A stretch of DNA of 64,000 nucleotides from Edwardsiella anguillarum (GCF_008801815.1 NZ_VZOX01000014.1), one strand, 5' to 3'. Shown: positions 1 to 10,407, counted from the stretch's first letter. Notes: generated by a model not told the origin, from the sequence alone. Translations and numbers: made by a program.

Positions 1-1005
1 GCCGTCGACACTCAGCTTGGCGAGCATGTGCAAAATCCAGGCATAGTTGGCGTTGCCGGTCGGCGGGGTTCGAAAGCCGGCAAAGCGCGGATCATCGGTT
101 AGCTCGGACTCGCTGCGCCACTCTTTGAGGTTAAACGGCGGGTTGGCCATGATAAAGTCGGCCTTCAGATCGGGGTGCTGATCGGCAAAGAAGGTATCCG
201 CCGGGCGCTCCCCCAGATTACCGATCAGCCCGCGGATCGCCAGGTTCATCTTGGCCAGCTTGTAGGTGGTGGTGGTCAGCTCTTGGCCATAGATGGCAAT
301 ATCTTTGCTCTTGCCCTGATGGCTTTCGACAAACTTGAGCGACTGCACGAACATGCCGCCGGAGCCGCAGCAGGGGTCATAGATTTTGCCCTCATAGGGC
401 TCCAGCATCTCCGCCAGCAGCGTAACCACCGACTTGGGCGTGTAGAATTCGCCGCCGCCTTTTCCCTCGCTGGCGGCAAAGCGGCCGAGGAAGTATTCAT
501 ACACCCGGCCCACCAGGTCCTCTTCGCTTAGCTGGCATTCGCTGGCCAGCGTATCGATATTCTCGATGGTATCGATCAGCGAGGCCAGCTTCTTCACCTC
601 TAACCCCTGACGGGAGAAGTAGTTATCCGGCAGTGCGCCGGTTAGCGCGCTGTTGCTTTTTTCAATGGTGGCAAGCGCGCTATCAATAATCACCGCGATA
701 TCGTCCTGCTTGGCGCGCGCCTTCACATAGGACCAGCGTGCCACCTCCGGCAGGAAAAACACGTTATCCTGCTGGTAGAACACATCCATATCGACAAAGG
801 CTTCTTGCCCGTTGGCAATCAGCTGTTTCCGCTTGGCCTCAAACTTATCGGTGATAAATTTAAGGAACACCAGGCTGAGCACCACGTGCTTGTATTCGGA
901 GGATTCAACGCTGCCGCGTAGCTGGTTAGCGGTATCCCACAGGGTCTCTTCAAAGCCTTTCTTATTGGCGTTTTTTTTGGCGTTGTTTGCTGGAGCTTTA
1001 GCCAT
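1..1005 (-). CDS. hsdM: Type I restriction-modification system DNA methyltransferase subunit, 5' part
   Basis: The first 335 codons of an N6-adenine methyltransferase (M subunit); the rest lies beyond the left edge. The start is the ATG at 1003-1005, giving an N-terminus MAKAPANNAKK. An N-terminal helical HsdM domain (residues about 12-150) is followed by the catalytic domain. This contains the AdoMet-binding motif DPCCGSGGMF near residue 210 and the catalytic NPPF motif at residues 288-291. Both hallmark motifs are intact. In type I systems HsdM pairs with HsdS for site recognition and with HsdR for cleavage; those genes are not visible here and would be expected beyond the left edge. Identity as a type I M subunit is secure; sequence specificity cannot be read from it. 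Confidence 0.93.
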   Translation of the reverse strand, partial: MAKAPANNAKKNANKKGFEETLWDTANQLRGSVESSEYKHVVLSLVFLKFITDKFEAKRKQLIANGQEAFVDMDVFYQQDNVFFLPEVARWSYVKARAKQDDIAVIIDSALATIEKSNSALTGALPDNYFSRQGLEVKKLASLIDTIENIDTLASECQLSEEDLVGRVYEYFLGRFAASEGKGGGEFYTPKSVVTLLAEMLEPYEGKIYDPCCGSGGMFVQSLKFVESHQGKSKDIAIYGQELTTTTYKLAKMNLAIRGLIGNLGERPADTFFADQHPDLKADFIMANPPFNLKEWRSESELTDDPRFAGFRTPPTGNANYAWILHMLAKLSVDG

Positions 1006-1420
1006 CACTTAGTATCCACGATGAATCAGTCAATTTGCGGTTTATGATACCAGATAGCGCTCGCCTGTTGCAGGGGACGTGCAGGTAATCCATTGACAGA
1101 TCACTCTATCTTGAACTAGGGCACGCTACGCCCCCGGCGCTGAGGCACGGATAGCGCCGCCCCGGGCGGCCAATGGCGGCGGGCCGGTTAGGGGCAAGGG
1201 CGGGGGTAGGCTAGGGGCCGTGCTCTTGAAGCGTATGACCCTCTTGGCGGGGTGGCCCCGGGCCGCAGGGGCGCGTTCTTTGGTGCGGCAATGTGCGGCC
1301 GCGGCGATGGCGGCGTGGGGCGCGCCTGCGCGGGGTGGGGGGCATCCAGGCTGAAGCGTGTCGCTGGCTGGGGGATAACGGGCAGGCCGATGGGCGCGCC
1401 GACGCGCGCCCGCTCCGGTT
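1006..1420. other. GC-rich intergenic region with hairpin after atoB
   Basis: No convincing gene. The part next to 1005 must hold the hsdM promoter, but I cannot fix it. At 1392-1411 there is a perfect hairpin (8-bp stem GGGCGCGC, 4-nt loop) about 10 nt beyond the atoB stop codon. It could end atoDAEB transcription, though no T-run follows it. Open frames here are GC-driven and show no protein-like composition. Confidence 0.4.
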
Positions 1421-2605
<1,185 letters not shown>

Positions 2606-2638
2606 CTTCTTTTCCTTAAAAACGGGGAGAGGGCGCGG

Positions 2639-3961
2639 TCAGAACAGGGTCAGACCGATGACAAAAATGACGCCGGAGAACAGCAGGGCGGTGATGCAGT
2701 AGCCCATGATGTCGCGCACCCCGAGCCCGGCGATGGCCAGGGCGGGGAGCGCCCAGAAGGGCTGCGCCATGTTCATCCACTGCTCGCCGTAGGCGATGGC
2801 CATCACCGATTTACCGAGATCGGCCCCCAGGGTTTGCGCGGCGGGTAGGACGAACGGCCCCTGAATGACCCAGTGGCCGCCGCCGGAGGGCACGGCAAAG
2901 TTGATCAGCGCAGAGCTGAAGAAGGTCATCAGCGGGAAGGTGTCCTTATTGGCCACGTTGATGAAGAACTCGGTGATCAGGCCACCGAGGCCGGAGTGCT
3001 CCATCATCAGCTGGATCCCGGCGTAGAACGGGAACTGAATCAGAATGCCGGCGGTGCTACGCGCGGCGGCGCTGATGGCGCGCATATAGGCCATCGGCGT
3101 TTTGTGCAGCAGCAGACCGGCGATCATAAACATCATGTTGACGGTGTTGATGGTGATGTTGAACCCCTTCTCGACGAAGTAGATCCCCAGATAGGCGATG
3201 CCCAGCGCGCCGATGATCAGCGCCAGCGTCCGGCTCTCTTCCAGCTTCTCCGACGGGGGGGCGTCGGCCGGTAATCTTTTTTGGAAATCGGCCTCCTCCT
3301 GCAGCAGGGCCGGATCGATGCTGACGACCTCCGACGGCCTGGGGGTCATCAGGCGGGTAATAAAGGGCATCACCACGATCAGGGCGAGGGTGATAAACAG
3401 GTTAAAGCCGGTGAAGAGGGTATCGCTGACCGGAATTAACCCGGCGACGTGCTCCACCGGGTTACCCGGGGTGGCCGCCAGCAGGGGCATCGAGCCGGAA
3501 AAGCCGCCGCCCCAGGTCAGAAAGCCGATGTAGGCGCAGGCGATCAGCAGCGGGTAGTCGGAGCCCGGCACGCGGCGGGCGACTTCGCGGGCAAACATCG
3601 CCCCCACCACCAGCCCAAATCCCCAGTTGATGACGCAGGCGACGGAGCCGAAAAAGGTCACCAGCATCACGCCCTGGGCGGGGGTTTTGGCGGCCGACGC
3701 GGCGGTGCGCAGTAGGCTTTTCACCGGGGCGGAGCTCGCCAGCGCGTGGCCCGTCACGATGATCAGCGCCATCTGCATGCCGAACGCCAGCAGGTTCCAG
3801 AAGCCGTCGCCCCAGAAGCGCACCATGCTGAGCGGCGTTTGCGGCGTCAGCCACAGCGCGATGCCGAAGGTCAGCAGGGTCAGCAGCATGGCGAAAATCA
3901 GCGGATCGGGCAGCCAGCGGCTGACGAAGCGCGCCATAAAGCGTGAGATGCGGCCAATCAT
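2639..3961 (-). CDS. atoE: Short-chain fatty acid transporter AtoE
   Basis: A 440-residue polytopic inner-membrane protein of the AtoE family, thought to import short-chain fatty acids such as acetoacetate or butyrate. Many hydrophobic segments are visible, beginning with a helix after the amphipathic start MIGRISRFMARFVSRW. The conserved loops WGFGLVVGAMFAREVARR and NFAVPSGGGHWVIQGPF are present. Its start overlaps the atoA stop by 4 nt, indicating translational coupling. It lies between atoA and atoB as in the E. coli operon. Confidence 0.93.
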   Translation of the reverse strand: MIGRISRFMARFVSRWLPDPLIFAMLLTLLTFGIALWLTPQTPLSMVRFWGDGFWNLLAFGMQMALIIVTGHALASSAPVKSLLRTAASAAKTPAQGVMLVTFFGSVACVINWGFGLVVGAMFAREVARRVPGSDYPLLIACAYIGFLTWGGGFSGSMPLLAATPGNPVEHVAGLIPVSDTLFTGFNLFITLALIVVMPFITRLMTPRPSEVVSIDPALLQEEADFQKRLPADAPPSEKLEESRTLALIIGALGIAYLGIYFVEKGFNITINTVNMMFMIAGLLLHKTPMAYMRAISAAARSTAGILIQFPFYAGIQLMMEHSGLGGLITEFFINVANKDTFPLMTFFSSALINFAVPSGGGHWVIQGPFVLPAAQTLGADLGKSVMAIAYGEQWMNMAQPFWALPALAIAGLGVRDIMGYCITALLFSGVIFVIGLTLF

Positions 3962-4608
3962 GCGTCACCTCGCATGATCAGCAGATCGGCGGCGACGTCA
4001 AAATGGGCCTCGGTCTTCGCGCGCAGGGTGGCCAGATCGCACCCTGCGGCGAGTTCGGTCAGCCACATTTTACCGTCCGTAAAGCGGAATACCGCCAGCT
4101 CGGTAACCAGCACATGCACCGCATGGCGGGCGGTGAGGGGCATGGTGCAGCGGCGGAGAATTTTGGCCGATCCATCCTTGGCGCAGTGCTCCATCGCGAT
4201 GATCACCCTGCGTGCTCCGGTGACCAGATCCATCGCCCCCCCCATGCCCGGCACCATTTTGCCGGGAACTACCCAGTTGGCGAGGCTGGCCTGTTCATCG
4301 ACCTGCAGCCCGCCCAGTACGCAGGCGTCCACGTGGCCGCCGCGGATCAGGGCGAACGACAGCGCGCTGTCGAACATGGCTGCGCCCGGCAGGATCCCGC
4401 AGGGCTGTCCCCCGGCGTTCACCAGGTCGGGGTGGGCGGCGGTGACCGGCCCCAGCCCCAGGAATCCGTTTTCCGATTGCAGGGTGATGTGGATGCCCTG
4501 CGGCAGATGGTTGGCGACCATTGTCGGCAGGCCAATGCCCAGATTGACGATGTCGCCATCGTGCAGCTCTCGCGCCACGCGGCGCGCAATACGCAGTTTC
4601 GCATCCAT
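3958..4608 (-). CDS. atoA: Acetoacetate CoA-transferase, beta subunit
   Basis: A 216-residue class I CoA-transferase B subunit. The catalytic glutamate lies in QSENGFLG near residue 46, where the covalent CoA thioester forms. The glycine-rich VVPGKMVPGMGGAMDLV segment is typical of the family. With AtoD it transfers CoA from acetyl-CoA to acetoacetate. The start codon shares one base with the atoD stop, so the two subunits should be made in step. Confidence 0.95.
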   Translation of the reverse strand: MDAKLRIARRVARELHDGDIVNLGIGLPTMVANHLPQGIHITLQSENGFLGLGPVTAAHPDLVNAGGQPCGILPGAAMFDSALSFALIRGGHVDACVLGGLQVDEQASLANWVVPGKMVPGMGGAMDLVTGARRVIIAMEHCAKDGSAKILRRCTMPLTARHAVHVLVTELAVFRFTDGKMWLTELAAGCDLATLRAKTEAHFDVAADLLIMRGDA

Positions 4609-5270
4609 TATTTATTCTCCTGAGGCAGGACGATATGGTCGATGACCGCGCCGGGCGTCACGATGTGGTCAGGCAGCAGGGCGCCGGTCTCCACCAGCTC
4701 GTCCGGCTCAGCCAGGGTGACGTCGGCGGCGAGGGCGATCAGCGGGTTAAAGTTGCGGGCGCTGAGCTGATAGGTCAGGTTACCCAGGGGGTCGGCGCGA
4801 TGGGCGCGGATCAGCGCCAGATCGGCGCGCAGCGGACGCTCCAGCAGCCAGGTTTTGCCGTCGAGCTCTAGGGCCTGTTTGCCCTCGGCGACGACGGTGC
4901 CGACGCCGGTGGGGGTCAGAAAACCGCCGAGTCCGGCGCCGCCGCAGCGGATCTGTTCAATCAGGGTGCCCTGTGGAACCAGCTGAACCGCCATCTCCCC
5001 GGCAATCATGCGCCGCCCGGTTTCCGGGTTGGTGCCGATGTGGGAGGCGATGACGCGGCTGACCCGCCCGTTGACGATCAGCGGGCCGATGCCCGTATCG
5101 ACAAAGGCGGTATCGTTGGCGATCAGGGTCAGGTCCCTGACGCCGGACTCCAGCAGGGCCGAGATCAGGCGGGGTGGGCTGCCTACGCCCATAAAACCGC
5201 CCACCATAATGGTCATGCCGTCGCGAAACAGCGCGGCGGCACTCTGTAAGGTAATCAGCTTGGTTTTCAT
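4608..5270 (-). CDS. atoD: Acetoacetate CoA-transferase, alpha subunit
   Basis: A 220-residue class I CoA-transferase A subunit and first gene of atoDAEB. The family signature for the CoA-binding loop, GGFMGVGSPPRLI, lies near residues 24-36, and GGAGLGGFLTPTG near residue 110. It works as a complex with AtoA. It is preceded by a sigma-54 promoter at 5316-5331 and an upstream palindrome, which fits control by the neighbouring AtoC activator. Confidence 0.95.
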   Translation of the reverse strand: MKTKLITLQSAAALFRDGMTIMVGGFMGVGSPPRLISALLESGVRDLTLIANDTAFVDTGIGPLIVNGRVSRVIASHIGTNPETGRRMIAGEMAVQLVPQGTLIEQIRCGGAGLGGFLTPTGVGTVVAEGKQALELDGKTWLLERPLRADLALIRAHRADPLGNLTYQLSARNFNPLIALAADVTLAEPDELVETGALLPDHIVTPGAVIDHIVLPQENK

Positions 5271-5315
5271 TATTGTTCCCTGTTACGTACTTTAATTTAG
5301 GTACCTAAAGGGAAT

Positions 5316-5331
5316 AGCAAGCCGGATGCCA
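5316..5331 (-). promoter_or_regulatory. Sigma-54 promoter of atoDAEB
   Basis: On the minus strand the sequence reads TGGCATCCGGCTTGCT, matching the -24/-12 consensus TGGCAC-N5-TTGCW with one mismatch and exact spacing. Transcription would begin near 5305, about 35 nt before the atoD start. AtoC, encoded next door, has the GAFTGA loop that contacts sigma-54. Confidence 0.85.
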
Positions 5332-5415
5332 GAGTGGCCGGAGGAGAGGGTTATTGAATATCTTGTTGAATAATATGAATTATATTTGATGTCGCCGCGC
5401 GGCGGTGAGCAGAGG

Positions 5416-5456
5416 TACTGTGCAGCGCTTTGCGCACTGTGCAAAATTCTGCATAG
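5416..5456. promoter_or_regulatory. Probable AtoC enhancer palindrome
   Basis: An imperfect inverted repeat with arms containing TGCAG near 5422 and CTGCA near 5449, each joined to a GTGC/GCAC core. It is centred about 130 bp upstream of the predicted atoD transcription start. In E. coli the AtoC site is likewise a palindrome roughly 100-150 bp upstream (recalled, not looked up). Position and symmetry fit an enhancer site for a sigma-54 activator. Confidence 0.65.
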
Positions 5457-5508
5457 CAGATTCTGGTCGCGCTCGGCGCGCCGTCGCTATGGGCGGCGCC
5501 TAGGGCGA

Positions 5509-5557
5509 GTCCCGTAACGGGTCGTGAGCGTCGACGCCGCGCACAGTTACGGGTCAC
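5509..5557. repeat. Palindromic repeat, copy 1
   Basis: A 43-bp core (5511-5553) begins CCCGTAAC and ends GTTACGGG, with the 10-bp palindrome GCGTCGACGC inside. The core is identical to a second copy at 9049-9091. Here it lies just past the 3' end of atoC, so it could fold as a bidirectional mRNA 3' hairpin or be a REP-like repeat family. Confidence 0.8.
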
Positions 5558-5560
5558 GTC

Positions 5561-6958
5561 CTAGCTCCCGGCCGGATCGATGCCGTACTCCTGCAGTTTG
5601 TACATCAGGGCGCGGCGGCTGATGCCAAGCATGAGGGCGGTGCGGGTGCGGTTTCCCTCCTGCTGCTCGAGCACTTCGCTGATGATGCGCCGCTCCTCGC
5701 GCTTGATCTCCTCTTTCAGATTGCGTTCGCCGGGCGGGGGAGTGTTGGTGCCGACGCCGATGCTGCTGACGCCGCTGAGGGGCCGCTGCAGCAGGGACGG
5801 CAGATCGTCGGCAAAAATGACCGCGCCGGTGCTCATCACCACCGCGCGCTCAATGACGTTGGAGAGCTCGCGGATATTGCCCGGCCAGGGCCAGTCGTTG
5901 AGCAGCGACAGGGCGGCAGGATCGATCTCAATCATGTCGCGCTGATTCTCCGCGCTGAACTTTTGTAAGAAATGGTTGGCGAGCAGGGCGATGTCCTGCC
6001 GCCGTTCGCGCAGCGGCGGCAGCTGCAGATGAATGACGTTCAGGCGATAGAAGAGATCGTTACGGAAGCTGCCCTCGCGCACCATTGCCTGCAAATCTCG
6101 GTTGGTGGCGGCCACGATGCGGATATCCACCTGAATGGTTTGATGTCCCCCCACGCGCTCGAACTCCCTTTCCTGCAGGATCCGCAGCAGCTTGGCCTGC
6201 AGCGGCAGCGGCATTTCGCCGATTTCATCCAGTAGCAGGGTACCCCGGTGGGCGCGCTCAAACAGGCCCTGGCGCAGGGCCTGTGCGCCGGTGAATGCCC
6301 CCTTCTCATGGCCGAACAGCTCGCTTTCCAGCAGCGACTCCGGCAGGGCGGCGCAGTTGATCTTGATAAAGGGGCCGTTTGCACGGCGCGAGCCATAGTG
6401 AATGGCGCGGGCAATCAGCTCCTTGCCGGTTCCGCTCTCTCCGCTGATCAGAACGTTGGCCTGCGAAAGGGCAATTTTCGCGGTGTCTTTGCAAATCTCC
6501 ATCATGCGCGGGCTGTTGGTCAGGATATGCCCCCACTGCCAGTGGGTACTCAGGGCCTGATGCAGGCTGCGGATCTCCTGCTTCATCGCCTGCAGCTGCA
6601 GCGCGCGCTGGATCAGTAAGTTCAGCTCATCCAGATCGAAGGGTTTGATCACATAATCGAATGCGCCGCTGCGCAGCGCCTCGACGGCGGTCTCTACCTC
6701 GGCGTAGGCGGTCATCAGAATGACGGGCGTGCGCGGCTGCCGGGTGCGCATGACTTTCAGGGCGTCGATCCCGTTCATGGTCGGCATGCGGATATCCATC
6801 AGCACCACGTCCGGCGGCGCGTCGGCAAAGCGCTGCAGCGCCTCGGCGCCGTGGCTGGCGGTGAGTGTTTCATGTCCCTGGAGCGTCAACGCGGTGGTGA
6901 GCATGCGGCGCACATTATCTTCGTCATCCACGATGAGAATACGGTAGTGGGCTTTCAT
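5561..6958 (-). CDS. atoC: Acetoacetate response regulator, sigma-54 activator
   Basis: A 465-residue NtrC-family regulator. The receiver domain (residues 1-120) has the DDE acidic pocket near the N-terminus, the phosphoacceptor Asp in VVLMDIRMP, and Lys in VIKPFDL. The central AAA+ domain has Walker A GESGTGKE, the sigma-54-contacting GAFTGA loop and a Walker B LLLDEIGEMP. The C-terminal Fis-type helix-turn-helix is NRTRTALMLGISRRALMYKL. Phosphorylated by AtoS, it should activate the atoDAEB promoter at 5316-5331. The start overlaps the atoS stop by 4 nt. Confidence 0.96.
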   Translation of the reverse strand: MKAHYRILIVDDEDNVRRMLTTALTLQGHETLTASHGAEALQRFADAPPDVVLMDIRMPTMNGIDALKVMRTRQPRTPVILMTAYAEVETAVEALRSGAFDYVIKPFDLDELNLLIQRALQLQAMKQEIRSLHQALSTHWQWGHILTNSPRMMEICKDTAKIALSQANVLISGESGTGKELIARAIHYGSRRANGPFIKINCAALPESLLESELFGHEKGAFTGAQALRQGLFERAHRGTLLLDEIGEMPLPLQAKLLRILQEREFERVGGHQTIQVDIRIVAATNRDLQAMVREGSFRNDLFYRLNVIHLQLPPLRERRQDIALLANHFLQKFSAENQRDMIEIDPAALSLLNDWPWPGNIRELSNVIERAVVMSTGAVIFADDLPSLLQRPLSGVSSIGVGTNTPPPGERNLKEEIKREERRIISEVLEQQEGNRTRTALMLGISRRALMYKLQEYGIDPAGS

Positions 6959-8781
6959 TCTGCTGGGCTCTCCGGTGGATTGAGCGGTAACGTGAGGATA
7001 AAGGTCGAACCGCCTCCCGGCGTGCTGACCACGTCAATATCCCCCCGGTGGGCGTTGATGATGCGCTGGCTCAGCGCCAGTCCCAGGCCGGTCCCCGAGG
7101 CCTTGGTGGTGAAGAAGGGATCGAAGATTTTCTTCTGTAGCGCGATATCGATGCCGCAGCCGCTGTCCTCTATCGCCACCGCCTGCTGCGCGGGGGTGGG
7201 TTGCCAGGTGCGTATGCGAATCTCGCCGCGCGCGCTGATGGCCTGCACCGCATTGATTAAGATGTTCAGCAGCACCTGCTTGAGCAGCTCGCGATCGGCC
7301 ACGATCGCCGGCAGCGTCCTGTCTAGCGCGCAGTGGAAGGCGACCCGCGCCTGAACCCCGGAGGTTTGCACCAGGATCAGCGCCTCTTCGATCAGCGCAT
7401 TGAGCGACACCCGCTGCCACTGGCTTTGCCGCGGCCGGGAGAAGTCGAGCAGCTGCTGAATGACTTTATTAATGGAGTCAATCTCTTTCAGTACCACGGA
7501 CAGGTACTCCTGATGCGCAGGCAGGGCGGTCTGCGAACGGATGATCTGTACGTAGCCGCGGATGGCGGTCAGCGGATTGCGCACCTCATGGGCGACGCCG
7601 GCCATCAGCTCGCCCAGCGTGGCAAGCCTTTCGGTTTGCGCCAGGCGGCGCTGGGTCTCTTTGCGGGCGGTCAGGTCGGAAAAAATCACCAACGCCCCCA
7701 TCAGTTCGCCATGGGGATTGTGGATGCGGCTGGTGGTAACGCTGAGTTCGATGGTTCGATGACGCGCCGGGAAGCTGACCTCTTGCGCCAGGTGTGCGGT
7801 ACCGTGCGCCAGGGTATCCAGCACCGGACTGGCGAAATGAGAATCGGAGAACAGGGCGGCGTAGGGCTGCCCGACCAGCTCATCCAGCGTATAGCCGGTG
7901 ATGGCCTCTGCCGCCGGATTGATGGTGGTGACCGCGCCCAGCCTGTCGATGGCGATCACCCCGTCGGCGGCGTTTTCAATGATCAGATCGTTAAGGGTCT
8001 TGGTCTCACGCAGCGTTTGCGCCAGCGCGTTGACGCTGCGACTGATTTGCCCCAGTTCGCCGGGCAGCTCGGGGAGCGGCGCCGGCGTTTTATGCGCCAG
8101 CGTCGAGAGCCCCTCGGTGATGATGTCGATATTGGCGCTGAAGCGCCGTGAAAAGAGGACGATCAGCAGCAGGCTACACAGCAGGCCCGTCGCCAGCGCC
8201 GCCATGATGCGCAGATCCATTTGCCTGGCCTGACGGTGAATATCCTGCGTCAGCTCGTTGGCCCAGATGTAGCCCGTCACCTCGCCGTCTCGCCGAATGG
8301 GACGCATCGAGTTGAGAATATCGCCGCGCACCTGGCGGCCGGAAAAGACGAGCGGTATATCGCTGCGCATCACTTCGCGCCCGGGGTGGTCGGCGGCAAT
8401 GGTCACGCCGACGTTGCTTTGATACAGCGCGAACGGGGCATAGGTAATAATCGCATCCAGCGTTTTGCTGTAGTAGCCCGCGCCGATGCCGGGAAACGCC
8501 TGGGTGATGTGCTCGGTGATGGGGCTAAGCTCGACATTCAGCGCCCGGATACGCTCAGCGCGCGGCAGCGCCGCGAAAGAGTCTAGGCGTTCGCCCAGCG
8601 CCTGGTCGAGCAGCTGGACGACGGCGGCCAGCTTTTTCTCTTTTTCGGCCAGCACCGCGGAGCGCCCCTCGATCTCGACGATATAGCCAATCGACAGCGT
8701 CGGCACGATGACCATCAGGATCGCCATGAGTATCATTTGATTGCGTAATCGTCGTGGGTATAACCCTCTTAAAAAGCGCAT
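6955..8781 (-). CDS. atoS: Acetoacetate-responsive sensor histidine kinase
   Basis: A membrane sensor kinase of about 608 residues. The ATG at 8779-8781 is preferred over an upstream TTG at 8811 because the N-terminus MRFLRGLYPRRLRNQMILM then aligns with E. coli AtoS. A first transmembrane helix is followed by a periplasmic sensor region, a second helix near residues 185-205, HAMP and a PAS domain. The dimerisation domain carries the phosphoacceptor His in HEVRNPLTAIRGY, and the ATPase domain has N box and GTGLGLALS G box. All catalytic motifs are intact. Co-transcribed with atoC. Confidence 0.94.
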   Translation of the reverse strand: MRFLRGLYPRRLRNQMILMAILMVIVPTLSIGYIVEIEGRSAVLAEKEKKLAAVVQLLDQALGERLDSFAALPRAERIRALNVELSPITEHITQAFPGIGAGYYSKTLDAIITYAPFALYQSNVGVTIAADHPGREVMRSDIPLVFSGRQVRGDILNSMRPIRRDGEVTGYIWANELTQDIHRQARQMDLRIMAALATGLLCSLLLIVLFSRRFSANIDIITEGLSTLAHKTPAPLPELPGELGQISRSVNALAQTLRETKTLNDLIIENAADGVIAIDRLGAVTTINPAAEAITGYTLDELVGQPYAALFSDSHFASPVLDTLAHGTAHLAQEVSFPARHRTIELSVTTSRIHNPHGELMGALVIFSDLTARKETQRRLAQTERLATLGELMAGVAHEVRNPLTAIRGYVQIIRSQTALPAHQEYLSVVLKEIDSINKVIQQLLDFSRPRQSQWQRVSLNALIEEALILVQTSGVQARVAFHCALDRTLPAIVADRELLKQVLLNILINAVQAISARGEIRIRTWQPTPAQQAVAIEDSGCGIDIALQKKIFDPFFTTKASGTGLGLALSQRIINAHRGDIDVVSTPGGGSTFILTLPLNPPESPAE

Positions 8782-9112
8782 GCAGGTATCCCGGTGGCTC
8801 GGCGTAGGCAAACCCCCATTATCGACGTTTGCGCCGGCGGTTTCTCAGCGGCGCATCATGTTCCGGCAAGTGCGGCACATATGTGCGGCGGCGCCGCGCC
8901 GCGGGGATGCCGCGATGGCAGGGGGAGAGAGGCGGCCCGCCGGCCGCTGGGGATTGCTGGGCGGGTGCGAGGCGCCGCAGCCGTCTCGGCGTCGGCGTCA
9001 GGTCTCTGAGCGATGGCCATCAGACGCTCAGCGTGGGGTGGCCTGTGTCCCGTAACGGGTCGTGAGCGTCGACGCCGCGCACAGTTACGGGACACGCCCT
9101 AGGCGGCGATCG
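8782..9112. other. Intergenic region upstream of atoS
   Basis: No gene found. It should contain the atoSC promoter at its left side and the 3' region of the LysR gene at its right side. The only clear structure is the palindromic repeat at 9045-9095. A short antisense frame through the repeat mirrors one through copy 1 and is a by-product of the repeat, not a gene. Confidence 0.5.
9045..9095. repeat. Palindromic repeat, copy 2
   Basis: The same 43-bp core as at 5511-5553, here extended to perfect 12-bp arms GTGTCCCGTAAC (9045-9056) and GTTACGGGACAC (9084-9095). It lies about 18 nt past the stop of the LysR gene. Both copies follow the 3' end of a minus-strand gene. Confidence 0.8.
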
Positions 9113-10060
9113 TTAGAGTGCGCCCCGGCGCTCCCCCGAATTGATGAGCTCATCCATGGTGTCGATGACGTGTCGCAGCGCCGTTGCCGCCGGCGGCGTC
9201 TCGCCGGGGGGAGAGTAGAGCACGCAGAGGTCGGCGGGAATGGCTTGTTGGAGGCGGATAAAACGCACATGGGGCCATTTCTGGCGGCTGTAGCTGGCCG
9301 GTACCAGCGCCACCTGCTGGCTGGTGGCCACCACCGCCATCAAGGTGTTGGGTTCGACCACCTCCTGATTGAGCCGGGGGTAGAAGCCCTCCATCAGGCA
9401 AGAGTTGATGATGAGGTTGGTCGAGGCGGAGTTGGCGCGACTCATCAATACGAAGGCTTCCTCCGCGAGCTCGGTCAAGGAGACGCGCTTGCGATCGCGT
9501 AGGGGATGCTCGTCCGATACCACTACTATCATCGATTCGCGATAGAGGCTCTCGGCCAACAGCGGGTGAATATTGATGGTGTCGGCGAAACGGGCGAGGC
9601 CGAGATCGATCTCCCTGCTGAGCAGCGCCTGCTTTTGCCGCTCAGGAGAGAGCTCGGTAAAGCTGATCTGCAACTCGGGGTAGCATTGGTGACACTGGCG
9701 GATCACCTCACCAAAGCCGGCCCAGAAAACGGTGCTGATCAGCCCGATGCGGATCTGGTTGCGCTCTCTGCGACCCGCCTGTACCACCCGGTTGAGGCTA
9801 CTCTCCAGCATGTCGAACAACAGGGTGCATTCGGCCAGCAGCAGATGGCCGGTCGGCGTGAGGCTCACCTGGCGGGTATGGCGATCGAACAGCGCCGCCC
9901 CCAGCAGGGATTCGAGCTCCCGGATCTGGGCGCTAAGCGGCGACTTGGAGACATTGAGCCGCTCGGCGGCACGGCTGAAGTGGCCGTGGCTGGCCACCGC
10001 GTGAAAGTAGCGTAGCATCTTGAGGGAGACGCGATCGCGCCAGTGGTTGTCGAGGGACAA
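9113..10060 (-). CDS. LysR-family regulator, probably of the adjacent nucleoside genes
   Basis: A LysR-type regulator. The TTG at 10058-10060 is chosen as start: it has an AGGAG about 9 nt upstream and gives 315 residues, the usual family length, while a longer frame to 10177 adds an arginine-rich non-homologous leader. The N-terminal winged helix-turn-helix is clear (FHAVASHGHFSRAAERLNVS, SPLSAQIRELE), followed by a substrate-binding domain. It diverges from a purine nucleoside phosphorylase and nucleoside transporter, a layout like xapR-xapAB in E. coli, so it probably activates them. The effector is unknown. Confidence 0.85.
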   Translation of the reverse strand: MSLDNHWRDRVSLKMLRYFHAVASHGHFSRAAERLNVSKSPLSAQIRELESLLGAALFDRHTRQVSLTPTGHLLLAECTLLFDMLESSLNRVVQAGRRERNQIRIGLISTVFWAGFGEVIRQCHQCYPELQISFTELSPERQKQALLSREIDLGLARFADTINIHPLLAESLYRESMIVVVSDEHPLRDRKRVSLTELAEEAFVLMSRANSASTNLIINSCLMEGFYPRLNQEVVEPNTLMAVVATSQQVALVPASYSRQKWPHVRFIRLQQAIPADLCVLYSPPGETPPAATALRHVIDTMDELINSGERRGAL

Positions 10061-10407
10061 TGGACGGCTCTCCTGCTCTCGTGGATGGGGGACGCCGGTG
10101 CGATCCCGGTCAAAGATCGCAGCGCCGAGGGCGTCGGTTCGCGGATCGGTGCGCGGGCGATTCCCGCTCCGCCTCACACCGTTGCCTGCGTTTTTTACTT
10201 AACTCTTTCTGCAATCCGGGGATAAATGGCCGCCAAACGGCCCCCATCAGCCCAACCTTGGCGTGTCAATCCCATTTTCGGCCGCTCTCCGTGGCTTTAT
10301 TGTGCCGAAAATCAGGATAGTTAGACCGATTTTAGCGATTTTTATCTGCCAGTACCTCTCCTAGAGTGAGCTCAACGTCTCATTTACACCCTCAAGAGGT
10401 ATAGCGC
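10061..10407. other. Divergent control region, LysR gene / xapA
   Basis: About 350 bp between the LysR gene and xapA, no gene. The stretch 10260-10370 is more AT-rich and should hold both promoters and the regulator site. I could not single out one T-N11-A box with confidence. Confidence 0.4.

Noticed and set aside
5351..5557. Small minus-strand frame, similar in its start to one at 8856-9095
   Set aside because: The shared start comes only from the 43-bp palindromic repeat; the rest differs, so neither is a gene.
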